Shown one piece after another: positions 48,886 through 61,394 of a stretch of DNA of 64,000 nucleotides. This stretch comes from Coniochaeta sp. PMI_546 (taxonomy: Eukaryota; Ascomycota; Sordariomycetes; Coniochaetales; Coniochaetaceae), in NCBI GenBank assembly GCA_021432605.1, contig MU271160.1, positions 310,001 to 374,000 of the forward strand. The letters are read 5' to 3'. Each line of letters opens with the position of its first letter. Position 1 is the first letter of the stretch. The notes under the pieces were generated by a model. It made no database searches. It worked only from the letters and a program-made list of their open reading frames with translations, and was not told the origin of the DNA. The position numbers and the translations under genes were made by a program.

Positions 48886-49649
48886 CGTGTGAGTTTGAAT
48901 AAAGAGCTCTTGAATAAAAGCCTGCCTTTTGTTTGGTAGGAACCTGTAACTTCTGATGTTTGTTTCTGAGACTACCTTATCCAAGCGACAAGATGTCTAG
49001 AAGTTAGTGTCCTATAAAATAATTCCTTACGTGGCTGGGTTCTTGATGAGTTGTTGTGAACGTGTCCCTTTCCGGTGAGGTGACTCCCCAAGTCAAGCTG
49101 AAGCCACATAGACCTACGTCATGACATCATGTGACTGAGACAGCCGCTTCGATTGTTTGGTATGCACACTGAACGAAGCATTGTCAATTTCGTTTACAGT
49201 TGTTTGATCATATATTTAGGCGCGGATGACTACATTCACAGTACCTTATTGTAGTTGCCTTGCAAAACGTATCTTCACCTTTGCAGCGGAATCCGTCTTA
49301 TTGACGATGCGTAACATTGCTGGTGGCTTTGCCCGGAGGGTTGTGGTTTCCTTGCACGGCACTTACCGTGGAGAATATTGACGCTTTACCGAATCAGGAC
49401 GTAGCGCAGATCTTGTGGAAGCAGGGGTCGCCAACCGTTGACAGCAGTTCCAACGCGATATCTCGCCGGCGCATTCGATGGCGATTCATGAGGGTTTCTC
49501 GCGACGCTTTGCAAGAGTTTCTTCTGCTCCTGCAAAATCGACCGTCCAACAACGCATCTTGCGTGTCCTCATTGAACCCTGAAAATTGACCAACGAACTT
49601 ACTCTCCCCTGAATTATCGACTTCCACGCCTCTTGACAGACACTCCGAG
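48886..49649. promoter_or_regulatory. Divergent promoter region of the Pro/Ala-rich gene and arp8
   Basis: 764 bp between two start codons on opposite strands. It must contain both promoters. TGACGTCA-like half-sites occur (TACGTCATGACATCATG at about 49115), but no strong TATA box. Confidence 0.55.
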
Positions 49650-52060
49650 ATGGTGGGAAAGGTCAGCGAGCGAGTGCTCCTTCGGGAAGGTAAGGAGGCG
49701 GGCTCTTCTGCATCTTGTGCATCTGGCACTCCGGCAGCGTTTTTGTATCTTGCTGACAAGTATCGCTTCGTGTTCCAGGCCTCGAAAGAACCGACAATGG
49801 CATGAAGCAGACGAGTTGGCCAGATGTCATACCCATCAACCAGAAGAACTACTACACGTACGTGCGAGACTGACGACCCATCACCGGTTGCACGAGCCAT
49901 CAAGGACTGACCCTTCCGCGGCCTAGTGATTATATGAAGCGCGATGATCAGATATTGTCCCTACGACTCCAGAATGAGGCAGCCCGGGAGAGACTCGTCC
50001 AGACCGCCAAGGATCGCGACCGGTTCCTCAGTAACAACGCTAATGGCGAGGTGCCGCTTCCTCTCGTTGAAGACCAGACCGATGATATCTCCACGCCCTC
50101 GGCAGATTACCAGGATCCGTCCAAGATAATAGTCATACACCCAGGAAGCCAGAATCTGCGAATAGGCCTTGCAAGCGATGCGTTGCCAAAGACAGTGCCT
50201 ATGACCTTGGCCACCAAGTTCCCACAGACAGAGGCTGAGATGCATGAGGCCTTGCCGAGAAGGAAATTCGAAGCTCCGTCAATCGATGAGGAATATGGTG
50301 AAGAGTGGGCGAAGAAGTACCAGAAGATGTGCAACGATCTCAAGGTGGACATGCGTGCCAATAAGCGAAAGGTCTTGCCCACTTCGAAAGAGCTGGTAGT
50401 CAACTACAACAGACGGACAGAACCCGAGGTCATACCACAGCACAACGACCCTCTCCAGATCGACTGGACCGACATAACGAAACTAGAGGACCCCAACTCC
50501 GCCGCGTCCTGCTTTATCGGCCACCAGGCTCTGCGCGTGCCGGACGACTCAAATCCAAAGTTCAAGCTCTGGTGGCCACTACAGCACGGGTGGCTGAATG
50601 AGGACGACTATACAACACAAGAGCACCTATATGACGACTTTGAGACGCTCTTGGATAGAGCCATTCGGCAGGAGTTGGGCCTTACTCGGACGAGCCAGTG
50701 GAGACAGTACAGTTGTGTCTTCGTCATCCCCGACCTGTACGACAAGAAGTACGTTGAGCAAGTACTCAAGTCCTGTCTCACCTGGTTCGAGTTCAAGAGG
50801 GTAAGCTTTATGCAGGAGAGTATGGCGGCCACTTTCGGTGCGGGCTACACACAGGCCTGCGTGGTCGACGTTGGGGCGCAGAAGACCTCGATCACTTGTG
50901 TGGAAGACGGCCTTGTTCTGGAAGACTCACGCATCAACCTCAAATACGGTGGGTTCGATGTGACGGAGACGTTCCTCAAGATGATGCTATACGACAACTT
51001 TCCCTACCAAGACATCAACTTGAGGCGGCGGTACGACTTTCTGTTGGCCGAAGAGCTGAAGATTAAGCATTGCACTCTTTCGCAAGCGGACATCTCCGTG
51101 CAGCTTTACTCATTTCATTTGCGAGCCCCGAACCAGCCCACACGCAAGTACCAGTTCAAGACCTATGACGAGGTCATTCTCGCCCCAATGGGCTTTTACA
51201 CCCCGGAAATCTTCGACAACAGTGCCAAGCTGCGAGGGCGAAGGAAGCTGATAGACCGCTCCTACAATGCCTACGACGTTGAGGTACCGGATGATCCTAC
51301 ATCCGCAGCGCAGCTGGCGATCCTAGCACACATCCAGCCATCGGTCATGGCAAATACCGCCAACGGACAAGCAGGAGGCCCACCGCCCGACGTCTCGACA
51401 CCAAGCAAGGAGAAGAGCCAACCGTTCAACTTCCTCTCTCGTGCAGATCTGAACGGCACACCAGGGACGTCAAATGCGCCGTCGCCAGCCCCAGAAGGCG
51501 CCAACACCCCCGTCCCGGGACCTTACATCTTCGGCGGCCTGAAAGACGCCGGCAGTCCAGCTCCAAGCAACCGCAACGGTGGCACTCCCGGGCCAGCCAA
51601 CGGTCCCAACAACCACCTCGCCCAACTCCCCGGGAGCATGTTCGCCGACAGCAGCTTCCCCCAGCCCCGCCAGTCTGCGAAGTCGATAGCGCAGGAGCGG
51701 GACGCCGTCCTCCCCGTGGCGCCGCTCGACATCGCCATCATGACCAGCATCCAGAACGCGGCCAAGGGCGACGAGAAGAAGGTTAGGGACCTTCTCGGTA
51801 GCATCATGGTCATCGGCGGCGGGGCCAAGACGCCGCAGTTCGCGCCGTTCCTGGAGGACAGACTGAAAGCGCTGCGGCCGGACCTGTTCGATCGGATCCT
51901 GGTCAGTCGCAGCGCGCGGGATATGGACGAGCAGGTCGTTGTGTGGAAGGGCGCGAGCGTGTTCGCCAAGCTGCCGACTAATGACTCGTGGATCACGGGG
52001 CACGAATTTGAGAGGCTTGGTAGTAGGGTTATTTATCACAAGGCTCTCTGGAATTATTGA
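49650..52060 (+). CDS. arp8: Actin-related protein Arp8, INO80 chromatin-remodelling subunit
   Basis: Exons 49650-49689, 49779-49857, 49927-52060; 750 residues. Splicing joins MVGKVSERVLLREG to LERTDNGMKQTSWPDV and then NYYTDYMKRDDQILSLRLQ, the characteristic Arp8 N-terminus. The actin fold follows: IIVIHPGSQNLRIGLASDA (about 85-105), the FMQESMAATFGAGYTQACVV core with VVDVGAQKTS, INLKYGGFDVTETF, and the C-terminal IMVIGGGAKTPQF and SWITGHEFE blocks. A Pro/Gly-rich insertion at about 485-610 (SPAPEGANTPVPGP) interrupts the fold, as in other fungal Arp8 proteins. Arp8 sits with Arp4 and actin on the HSA region of Ino80 and binds nucleosomes and linker DNA in the nucleus. The introns are 89 and 69 bp with CTGAC-type branch sites. 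Confidence 0.97.
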
Positions 52061-52323
52061 TAGCTATGCTGCTTGGTTCTGCAGTTCTGGTTTTTACGGT
52101 CAAAAATGGGAATGGAGTTGGTGCGGTATGCTGCTGTGGCGTTCAAGGACAGGCGAGAGGCGGATCTTGGAGCACGATATCATGCTAGATGGCTTCTCCG
52201 GATGGCGGGAGGACAGTTCTATCTATGATTGCCAGAGAAAAAATTAAACTACACTCTGCGTTGCTTCATATATATATGCCTCTGACATACTTATCCAGGC
52301 CAATACTGAGCCCGTAAAGAAGG

Positions 52324-53739
52324 CTACAAGATCATGCTCGATATCCTCCGAATCAGATACCCACCGCGCCTTTTCGCACCCTTTTTCTCGGTCTCGGTCT
52401 CAGCAACCGTCACCAACGGCTTCTTCACCTCCTCCCTCCGCCCATCCTTCTCGCCTGCCGTAGCAATTCGAAACTCAGCATCCCCCCTAGTCAGCGGATG
52501 ATTCGTCCCAAAGAGGAACATATCCAATCTCTGCACCTCCGCCTCATCCCTCTCCTCCTGCACAACCCTGTCGATCCTCCCATCATCAAAAGCGAAGCCA
52601 TGCCACAGCAAGATCCCCAACAACCTCGCCTGTTCCACTGTCCCCCGAAGCTCCAGATCCGTCGCCAGCGGCGGGATAGCACCCTCCAACTCCTGCCAGA
52701 AGAGCCGTCTCAGGTCGCCCGCCTCGGGGTAATACGCGAATCTGGACTGCGGCCCGTCCGCGCCGCGGCCGTCCCACGACCGCACGCTCTGCCCGAAGAG
52801 CTCCTCGGCGCCGTACAGGCCTATTCCGAAGGGCAGGTACTCGCTCTCCGCCCAGTCGAGCAGGCCGCGGAGCGTGCCGGGTCACCAGCCCGTGCCGCGG
52901 TGGCCGCCGTTGCCTTCGACCATGACGTTGTCCGACACCACGTCGCCGTGCGTCAGCACCCAGGGGAGGGCCTCGATCCGGTCCAGGTCCTTCAGCACGT
53001 CCACCACAATAGGCCGGAAGCGCGGGGGGAGCTTGTCGCGCATCATCTCGAGCCTCAGCCTCAGCGAACCCGCCAGACGTCCTTGGAAGGGCAAACCCGC
53101 CTTCCCGAGCCCGCTGGGCTGGCGATTCTTCCACCCCAGCGAGAGGAAGCGCGCGAAGTCTCGCACCAGAATGGCCCGTTGCAGCCGGACCTCGCCGGCA
53201 GAACGACTGGGTACGTTCCGCCGGAAGTCCGTGAGCGAGACGCCCGGCATGCAAGTCATGGAATAGACAAACAGCGGCTCGAAGGTTTGCTGCCCGTCGG
53301 AGGGAATCGGGAGGACGCCTAGGAAGCGAGTCTCGGGCGCGAGGACGCCGTAGACCTCGCGGGCGAGGAGGGCCAGAGTCGTGTTGAGCTGGTGGGCGCG
53401 GGGGCGGAACTGGATGATCTGCGAGTCGCCTATGCAGAGCGTGTAGGAGCAGTAGCCCTGGTTTGGGCACTCGTATACAGGTATCGGGGAGCTAGCCGTG
53501 GAGGGGTAGTGCGAGTCGATGAAGTCCCAGCAGAGCTGGCGTGCGGCTGGCGGAAGGCCGCATCGTGTGAAGAATGCTTCTATTGAGGTTGAAATTGGTG
53601 GGATGGTTAGGGGAGTCCTGGCTGGGGGTGAGAGTGGAGGTTGGGGCGGTGCTCGGGTTGGTGCTGCTGGCGGTACGGCAGGTGGATGTGATGGTGACGA
53701 CGGTACGTCTGTCATATTGACCGATCTAGGTGTGGTCAT
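52324..53739 (-). pseudogene. Aminoglycoside-phosphotransferase (APH)-like gene with one internal TGA
   Basis: One minus frame runs from the ATG at 53739 to the stop at 52324, 471 codons, broken only by TGA at 52884-52882. Upstream of it are a Pro-rich N-terminus, a kinase-like N-lobe and THGDVVSDNVMVEG with the APH catalytic HGDxxxxN pattern. Downstream in the same frame is LRGLLDWAESEYLPFG, whose Asp is the metal-binding Asp of the family. Both halves are therefore parts of one domain and a true protein must cross the TGA. Moving the frame or adding an intron would remove conserved residues. It may be a recent nonsense allele, a sequencing error (TGG to TGA) or read-through. Fungal APH-like proteins are small-molecule kinases of mostly unknown substrate; antibiotic resistance is not implied. 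GC content is higher than in the neighbours. Confidence 0.7.
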
Positions 53740-55745
53740 GATTTTGGTGTATAAGGTAGACAACCTGATGTTACATTCGACAAGTTTTTCTTGAGCCGCG
53801 TTCAGCGACAGCGACTTTGATAAGCTGGCGCATCTAGACAATTTTCGATGCTTCTTGAGTATTGCAATTGTTACTGCGATGAGCGCGAGCGGAACCGAGC
53901 TTGAAGCATGTGTACTTCAGATGGAACAAAGCATCCCACATTCGGGGGCCGAGCTTGTCGTCGACAAAAAGATGTGCAGAGAAAATACGCAACCCCTGAG
54001 GGGGGTTGGCTTTGTCACATTGCGAGGCGAGAGGAAATGTGATGGGGGATGGAGGAGGGGTATTGATTTTCATTGATCCAGATTCGACTATTGTTGCTCG
54101 AACTCCTGAATAAAACGGTGATCATGAGGTTCGACTCTTACCAAACACACTGTAACATAGATTAAATCGATGGGCAGATAGGCAGATACCTACCTACCCT
54201 AATACCGTTTAAGGTATATTGAAACCTTTCAGAGACGGAGTTGGACAATGGTCAAGAGCGAAACATGGGCGACAAAGGCGAACTTTGGGAAATCTCGATT
54301 ACCAGCGGCTACTTTTACTTGTTCTTTCTTTCAACTGCGGAGATATCCTCAGAATTGGCATCAGCAAAAGGACGATTATATATGAGAGCTTGTTATGCCG
54401 CTCATTGGTCTTCCATTATCGATGTCCATGATGATCAGAAGGAGGATTGTTCACTACCATGAGTATGTCTAATGGGAAGGAACAATTGCTGACGGCTGGC
54501 AGGGCTGAGAAACTTAAATCAGCGGGAGCGTGCATCAACCCCAGACGGGAAAGCACAGACCATGTCAGATGCACCCGATGTGGCCGTTCCTCGGCCGAAG
54601 CTAGTCGTTGAGTGGTCAGGCTGATTGTTGTGTGATCGTGGCTTATGGCTCCTTTAGACTCCTTTCGTCTATTTTCGATCTTCTCATTTACTCCAATCTG
54701 ATATAAGCATCCCAACCGAGACAATAGGCCAGAGACTCTCACAACGTGGACTGCATAATATCCGCCTATGCATGCCGACGAAAGACCATAACGGTCATGA
54801 GCTGACATATTGAGCAGAAAAGTGCTACCGACGCTGAGATACAGATGGATCAGCCCAGCGTAACATCTGGTAGGCGGCCATCTCGTGAGAACCCACATCT
54901 GAGCAACATGGTCGGTTATCCGCCTATGTACTATGGTAGACGCGACCCCAGAGGATGATCTCCCAGGCAAGACAAGACAGCAAGACATTGTGCCCCCGAT
55001 TATCTCACCCACAGAGTCTGCGGTCTTTGACCGGTCAAGTCTGCCGTGGAAGGTAGTCATCGATCACCACATATGTGTAACTGAGACCATCGAGTGCCCA
55101 ACGAGTCCCAGTTGGGCTGCTCAGGGCAAACATTTGAGGAACTTTCTCTCTTGCTTCGGCTCCTTTCGATTCTCATCAACGGATCACCTTCCGTCCAAAT
55201 CCGGGTAGGTAGTTAAGTCCGCCACGGGCGACTATGATGCTCGCACCATCCCGGCCCCCAGTGGACCCCTACGGTGATATCTCAATATTCCTAGCTCCGC
55301 TCGGCTTTTGGCGGTGCAAAAAGGTCAAGCTGTCATCTCTTGCATACCTTTATTGATATCCAGATCCTTCGCTATAGGCTGCCTAGTTAAATTTGCTGAC
55401 CCTCGGCGGCCCCTAACGACCCGTCACATAATGTAAGCTGCAAAGCCTCCTTCCGGTGTGATTGCGTCTCGCACCTTCTCACAAACGGTGACACGAGGCG
55501 GTACAAAATATTGCATGTCTTGCATCAGGCGGGCTCCCGTCACCGTCCTTGTGGATGATGGATAGTGCAGTCTGACGGCTATTAAACCCGTCCTTCCTTC
55601 CCTTCCATCTCACTCCCAGTCTCAGACTTGCAGCCGAGATCGATCCGTTGCTCAAACCAACGATGTCGATATGAAAGATTAGAAGAACTAAGGTAGTTCC
55701 GACATTCAACCCTGCGGCTTGTCTTATCATTGCAACACAACCCTA
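53740..55745. promoter_or_regulatory. Divergent spacer between the APH-like and DUF2235 genes
   Basis: Two kb between opposite starts. The minus reading at 54416-55060 (214 codons) has no family features. ACCTACCTACCC occurs near 54188-54199. Confidence 0.45.
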
Positions 55746-57829
55746 ATGTCTTCCACATCTGCCACAACGACTGATCCCTCGGCTGAGGAGCAGCCATTGT
55801 ATACCCCCAAAAAGAGGCTCATCGTTTGCTGTGATGGCACCTGGATGAATTCGTAAGTATCATATCTCAACATGCTCTTGTTACAGCCCATTCAGCTCAC
55901 CTTGGTGCTCTCCGCAGGGATACCGGTTACGAGAAGCCCACACTGTTCAACCCAATTGGAAAGGCTCAGACGCCGTCCAATGTGACCAGGCTCTCTCGTT
56001 CCTTGCGGCGTGTGTGTCGAGATGGGACATTGCAGATCATCGCCTACCAGAATGGAGTCGGCACTGGCAGCACAATGGCTGATGCCATTACCGGAGGTGC
56101 ATTCGGTCGAGGGATAGCCGAAGTGAGCTAAAATCTAATACTCCATCTTGCCCTGTGTCGACGTGCTCTAACCCGTGAGTAGAACGTCCGAGAAGCATAC
56201 GCCTTCATATGTGCCAACTACAACGACGGCGATGATATCATCCTGGTGGGATTCTCTAGAGGTGCCTTCACTGCTCGTTCTGTCGCTGGAATGATAGGGG
56301 ATCTGGGCCTCCTCACTCGAGCTGGCATGGATGACTTCTATCCCATCTTCAAGGACATGCAGAACTGGAGGACGCCTGGCTACAAAGACCCGTTTCCGAA
56401 CGTACCCTTTCCCAACAAGCCAAGGGGTGAGGGCGCTGAGGACATTTATCGTCAGCTCCTCTTGGATGTACGTTATCTTGTGACCCATCTTACATGCCCG
56501 CCTAACCCTACTTCAGAGAGGCCTCACAAGAGTCAATCAGAATTGCGGCGTCGGCGACCTGATCAAGGTCAAAGCAGTTGGTAAGCTCACAGCCGTGGTA
56601 TGGAGAATGACACGCTCTGACAAAGATGCTTCTAAGGGGTCTGGGACACCGTTGGCAGTCTGGGAATCCCGCAGATCTCCTGGCTACCGAAGCTGAGCAT
56701 CGGAGCCGCCTCGAAGGAGTACAGGTTCTACGACACAAACCTGTCGGACAGAATTGAGCACGCCTTCCAGGCGCTCGCCCTAGACGAGCACCGTCCTCCT
56801 TTCAGCCCAGCCGTTTGGGAACGCAGCAATGCAAACAAGCACACCACCGAGCTCCGCCAGGTCTGGTTTCCCGGTAACCACGGGAACGTCGGCGGAGGTT
56901 GGCAGGATGCCGGCATTGCAAACATGTCCCTTGCCTGTGAGCTTGTCAATCTTAACTTTACTGTGACCTTGGGACGGATACTAATCGTTCATACAGGGAT
57001 GATGGACCAACTTGCCTCGGTTGGCGTCGAATTCGACGAGGCGACCATCACCCGCATCTTCACCAAGCTCGAGACTTACTATCGCACCATAGAAGCAGCC
57101 ACCTCCGGCTCCGCGCCTGGTCCGGCCTCCGCTGATGTCGAACTGGCCACAGCCAAAGCAGAAGGTCAGTCCAAGAAAGCCCGCAAACTCTGGGCCGTAC
57201 AGCAGATCTACGAAAGCAACCACCCCGTCCGGCCCTGGGGACAGGGCGCCCTACTCAAAGCCAGAAGCGTTCTCTACACTCTCGCCGGCTTCAACCTGCG
57301 CACGCCAGGTCTGTACAAGAAGATCAATGTCGAGACAGGGCTGCCCTCAAACACGTTTCTAGAAGACACAAACGAGCGCATCCACTCCTCCGTCCGCGTG
57401 CGGCTGGCGACAGGCGGGCTGGGACTGAACGACAGCGACCTCTGGCAAGCCCCTGCCCTAAAAGGCAAATGGCGGCCCCGGCGGACAAACAAGGACTACG
57501 TCGACCCCATCCCCAAGACGCGCAAGACGTGGGAGCAGATCAAGGAAGTCAAGGCGCACGACGTGTCGGCCGACCCGGAGCACCACGGCGATCCGGCGCG
57601 CCAGATCGAGATCATGGAGGCGGCGGCGGACCAGCAGCGCCCTCTCAGCGGGAGCGGGGACGGCAAGGAGCGGTGGGTGTGGGAGTACTGCGGCTCCGAG
57701 AAGGAGGCGCCGGCGGAACGGGTCCTGGTTGAGGAGCCGCTTGGTCCGTATGAGAGGCAGTTGTTGAGGCTTGCTAGTGGCAAGCCGAATATTTACGACT
57801 TCGCCGAGGGGGTTGATGTGGCGCTTTAG
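55746..57829 (+). CDS. DUF2235 family alpha/beta hydrolase (Tle1-like)
   Basis: Six exons: 55746-55852, 55918-56122, 56183-56467, 56517-56580, 56637-56936, 56997-57829; 597 residues. All five introns are 49-65 bp with GTRNGY-type donors and CTAAC, CTGAC or ACTAAT branch sites. The family start KKRLIVCCDGTWMNS is at about 22-37, followed by NVTRLSRSLRR and YQNGVGTG. The nucleophile elbow GFSRGAFTAR places the catalytic Ser in GxSxG at about 131. DTVGSLGIP, a probable catalytic Asp loop, and VWFPGNHGNVGGG, with the catalytic His, follow. The last 200 residues, beginning near the Ala/Ser linker, are charged. Related bacterial T6SS Tle1 effectors are phospholipases, but the substrate of fungal members is unknown. 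There is no signal peptide, so a cytosolic location is likely. Confidence 0.93.
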
Positions 57830-59868
57830 TGGAACGACACAGCGGGAGGAAGAAAGCCGTGGTGGGTGACGGGAGGGACAGTGCAGAAAAGAAACTGAAT
57901 ACCTATAGTCAACAAGGCCAGCGTTTTGTGGACTGCATCAACACTCTGTTTGGTTAATGTTTAGTATCCAAGGTTGCCAGGGCAGGAAAAGATGTATCTG
58001 TTGATTACATATTGGGCAAGTCTTTGCTAAGCCCCGATCAATCATCACTTGATATCTGCGCACTTACTTACAGTGATGCTAAACAGATCCATCTAATGGC
58101 ATAACCTGAGCAACTTAGTAAATTGGACACAAGATTTGGGAAAATTCAGCATGTCAGCAGATGCTCGGCGGTGACGAGACCGAGGATAAGCCGTTCTCTC
58201 AAAGACAAGGTACCCGTCCAGGCCGCGGATCCTACCCGCCGGTAAGCTGACCGCGTCGACGGCACTACTCGATGATGAAATACCATAGTAGGTACGTGTC
58301 GCTGTCAGTGTATACAACCAGTCTAGTATCCTCAATCTAGTTTCTCCTGGCGTGTGCAGTGTCAAAACGTCGTTTTCACTATCAAGCCCGTGTTCGCTGC
58401 ATCCTCTTGAACGCCATCGAGTGGCTCAAACATAATAAAGCACTTGAACAGTGCCCAAAGCCAAAGCAGAGAGGTTGGAGGTTTACTCAGCCCTACACAG
58501 TACGCTACCCTGCCCAAACCTGCCAAATTAAGGTAGAACACCTCGTAGCGTAGGGCTAAGCGTGCGGCAGTCTGGACAAGGGGGTTGAACCGAGACATTT
58601 CCCTCGTGCCCCGGACAAAGCCGGTAGCTCTCACTTCAGAATCAACTCAGAAGGCGAGAGTCGGATTGCTCGGGCAAAGCTGCCATCGATGAACACGATG
58701 ATTCTACTATGTAGCTGATCATCCGACGGACGTCGAGTTCCTGAATTAAGCGGGGAAGCTGCTCGTCAACCTGGACACGTAACGTGTCTACGTACCGTCC
58801 TCCAGGAGCATGATGCAAGTCCTTTCCCTTTCTGGACGTTGCCCGTTCGACGGCGCTGTTTCAGCTTTACAAGTGCCCTGATGTGCCCTTGGTTTCGCTC
58901 CGATAGTTTGGACGGGAGACGCGTGATGATGACGACAGAGAACGCTTGATCGAGGATCAGTGATCGGCAGCTGTCAGCAGGGTCCGTAATTTCTATTTCA
59001 GTCCCATTCTAGACCGGTCGGGACCTGGCAAGTTTGAACGAAAGAATGATCAACATCTGTGTCCGTCCACCAGCCGGCGATAGTGCGGGCACCCAGCAGA
59101 CACGCGAGCATTCAGTTGGTGCCAGGCTGTTTGACTTGGCGATAACCTGCACGATACTGACGAGGTTGGAGTACTGGTGGTTGGAGGGGCAATGAGGGGG
59201 CAGAGGGGCAGCAGTAGGGGTACCCCAAGCCAAGGACAGTTGTATTTATGGAGACAAACAAGAACCCGGTTCGCTGGTCAGCCGGTGGGCCTCAGACTTA
59301 GCGCTTTGCATTGGCCCTAAGCTTTCCCGCTACCAAGAACGCTAGAGCGATAACACGGCAGCTAAGATAAGTGACGTCGATCGAAAGTACCGGGGCGTTG
59401 CTCGCCTACGCTTGCCGCCTCAGTCAACCTCCAAGTTTGGATGCCTCAAGGGTCGGTGGAAGACCACTTTCAGTACACTAAGGGATGCTACAACGGTTAG
59501 ACTTCTAGCATATGTGCGTAACGAATACATCACTGACCAATATGAATGGTGACTGCCATTATTTTGCTCGTGTCAAAGTTCCACGCATTCGCTTGCTTCC
59601 AGACACTCGTTAGGGTAACATGAGCGTCATTCCGCGTATATTGACCTGCAAGGACTATATATTTTCTGAAGCTCGTGACTGGACTCGGACTTGCGGGCCT
59701 GAAATACGTGCTGTAATCACTGCCACCTATACTTCTAAGGCGTCACATCTGCGTGGTTACTTGGAAGCCAGAGCATGATCGACGACCGCTTTGGCAAGAG
59801 CCTAGAGGAATATCAGGCCGATGAGCCATTTTTCAAGCACTCGTCTGATCAGACGTGAATAATCATAC

Positions 59869-59878
59869 TACACGTGTA
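59869..59878. promoter_or_regulatory. TACACGTGTA palindrome, copy 5
   Basis: Exact copy in the spacer, about 2 kb downstream of the DUF2235 stop and 1.75 kb upstream of the GPI-protein start. Confidence 0.35.
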
Positions 59879-61388
59879 TAAACGTGCAGTACGAACATGG
59901 TAAATTGATACCACAGCAGGGGGTCAACAGCCGTGGCTGAGTGGCTGTAAGGTTTACTAAGTGGACAGGGGAGGCCAATCGAGAGTGAGACAAAACAACA
60001 TAACGATATGTGGGGAACCAAGCAAGTTTTCTTCCAACAGTATGCGCTGGACAGACAACGGTTGGCTGTCAGGTTCTGTGTTCCTGTCGCTACTCGCCTA
60101 TAACGTGCTGTGAGAGCTGCAGACAACACACCATCTCGCACAAAATAGCTGCCACGACCTTGCATCTTCATGCTGGCTAGTCTGGCCGGACACGAGAAAT
60201 TATGTGGATCTTCTGCTGTCATTCGTTTCGACTCTGTCCGCCTCTTTGTAAGTCTTTGGCTGATGGCTGGTTCTCTCTGCTTCTCCGGCTGCCTTCGGGT
60301 CTGCCAGCGAGGTCCTTTCCTCGCTTCAACGTATTCCTGGGTGCTTCCCTATGACCAAGAAGGATCATCGCTGACAACATGCTAGCAGACCAGTCGTCAA
60401 CTGAACCACTTGTTGGCTGCACCCGGGCTGATCGGGCATCGAGAAGACGCCTTAGATCGATGATTCTTGTTTGCCCTGGTTAGCCTCCCATGGGATTCCC
60501 GTACCGGCAGGACATAGAGCGGACAGGCAGCCTCAGAGTGTTCTAGCTGTATACATGAGCACGAACTCATAAGGCTAAGACATTTTGCTCGGAAGTCGAA
60601 TCCTTACCCCTCTAATCCAATACTTAGGATTACGAAGCGTTGATCTGGTGACTAGACTTAGTCGCAGGTGGACTACGGGCAGCACATTTATTCAAGCCCG
60701 CTGCCGCGACTACGGTCGTGTAACTCCCTTCGACGGCTTCGATGAGGTACACTACATCATCTAACAGGGGTACCCCGTCCTACCAACGAGCTGAGGGTGA
60801 TCTGATCATGGCGAACAACAGTTGGCCCAGCCTCTCCACAAGCTTGGCGGCCAGTGTCCCTATTGATCGATTCGCCTGCAGCTGCAGCTGCACCTTTGTG
60901 GCAGGGATGCATGTACAATATCTGGGGCACATCAACCTCTCCTTAATCCCGGCGAGCAACGAGAAAATCAAGAACAAGCAGAGGCACTGGAGATCTTCAC
61001 TTTTCCTATATCCACACTTCCACAACGGCTTCAACGCGGCCCAATGGTTCGCTCCACCGTCGTCGAGCCCACACCTCCACGCTCCGTTGCCTGGTCGAGA
61101 GATCCTGCGTGGATGACTCGGCTCTGCTGTCTGACTTCTGCGGACGAGCAGTGAGGCGCCGAGAGCGCTCGCCATGTTCGTATCTGGCTCTCCGGCCATG
61201 CGCTGCCGGCGTCTCCCCAACCTCGCCAGTCATGATGCCCTCCGACTAGGGTTGGTAGTGCCATGCAATCCAAGTGGGATCTGTCTCTCCACCCGAGGAC
61301 ACCAGGAAGATGTCATCGAGCCCACGGACCTGTCGTGTCAACCGCCCTGCAGGTGTTGTTTAGCCCGTATGGTGGTGTGCTCGAATGA

Positions 61389-61394
61389 TATAAA
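61389..61394 (+). promoter_or_regulatory. Possible TATA box of the GPI-protein gene
   Basis: TATAAA 240 bp upstream of the ATG, followed by a C/T-rich stretch that suits a fungal leader. Many secreted-protein genes in fungi use TATA promoters; the match here is by sequence only. Confidence 0.4.

Noticed and set aside
54416-55060. 214-codon minus reading between the APH-like and DUF2235 genes
   Set aside because: No motif, mixed composition and no partner exons.
60585-60650. TTCGACTTCC/GTCGAATCC resembling a tRNA T arm
   Set aside because: The flanking bases do not pair into a T stem and no anticodon arm or acceptor stem fits.
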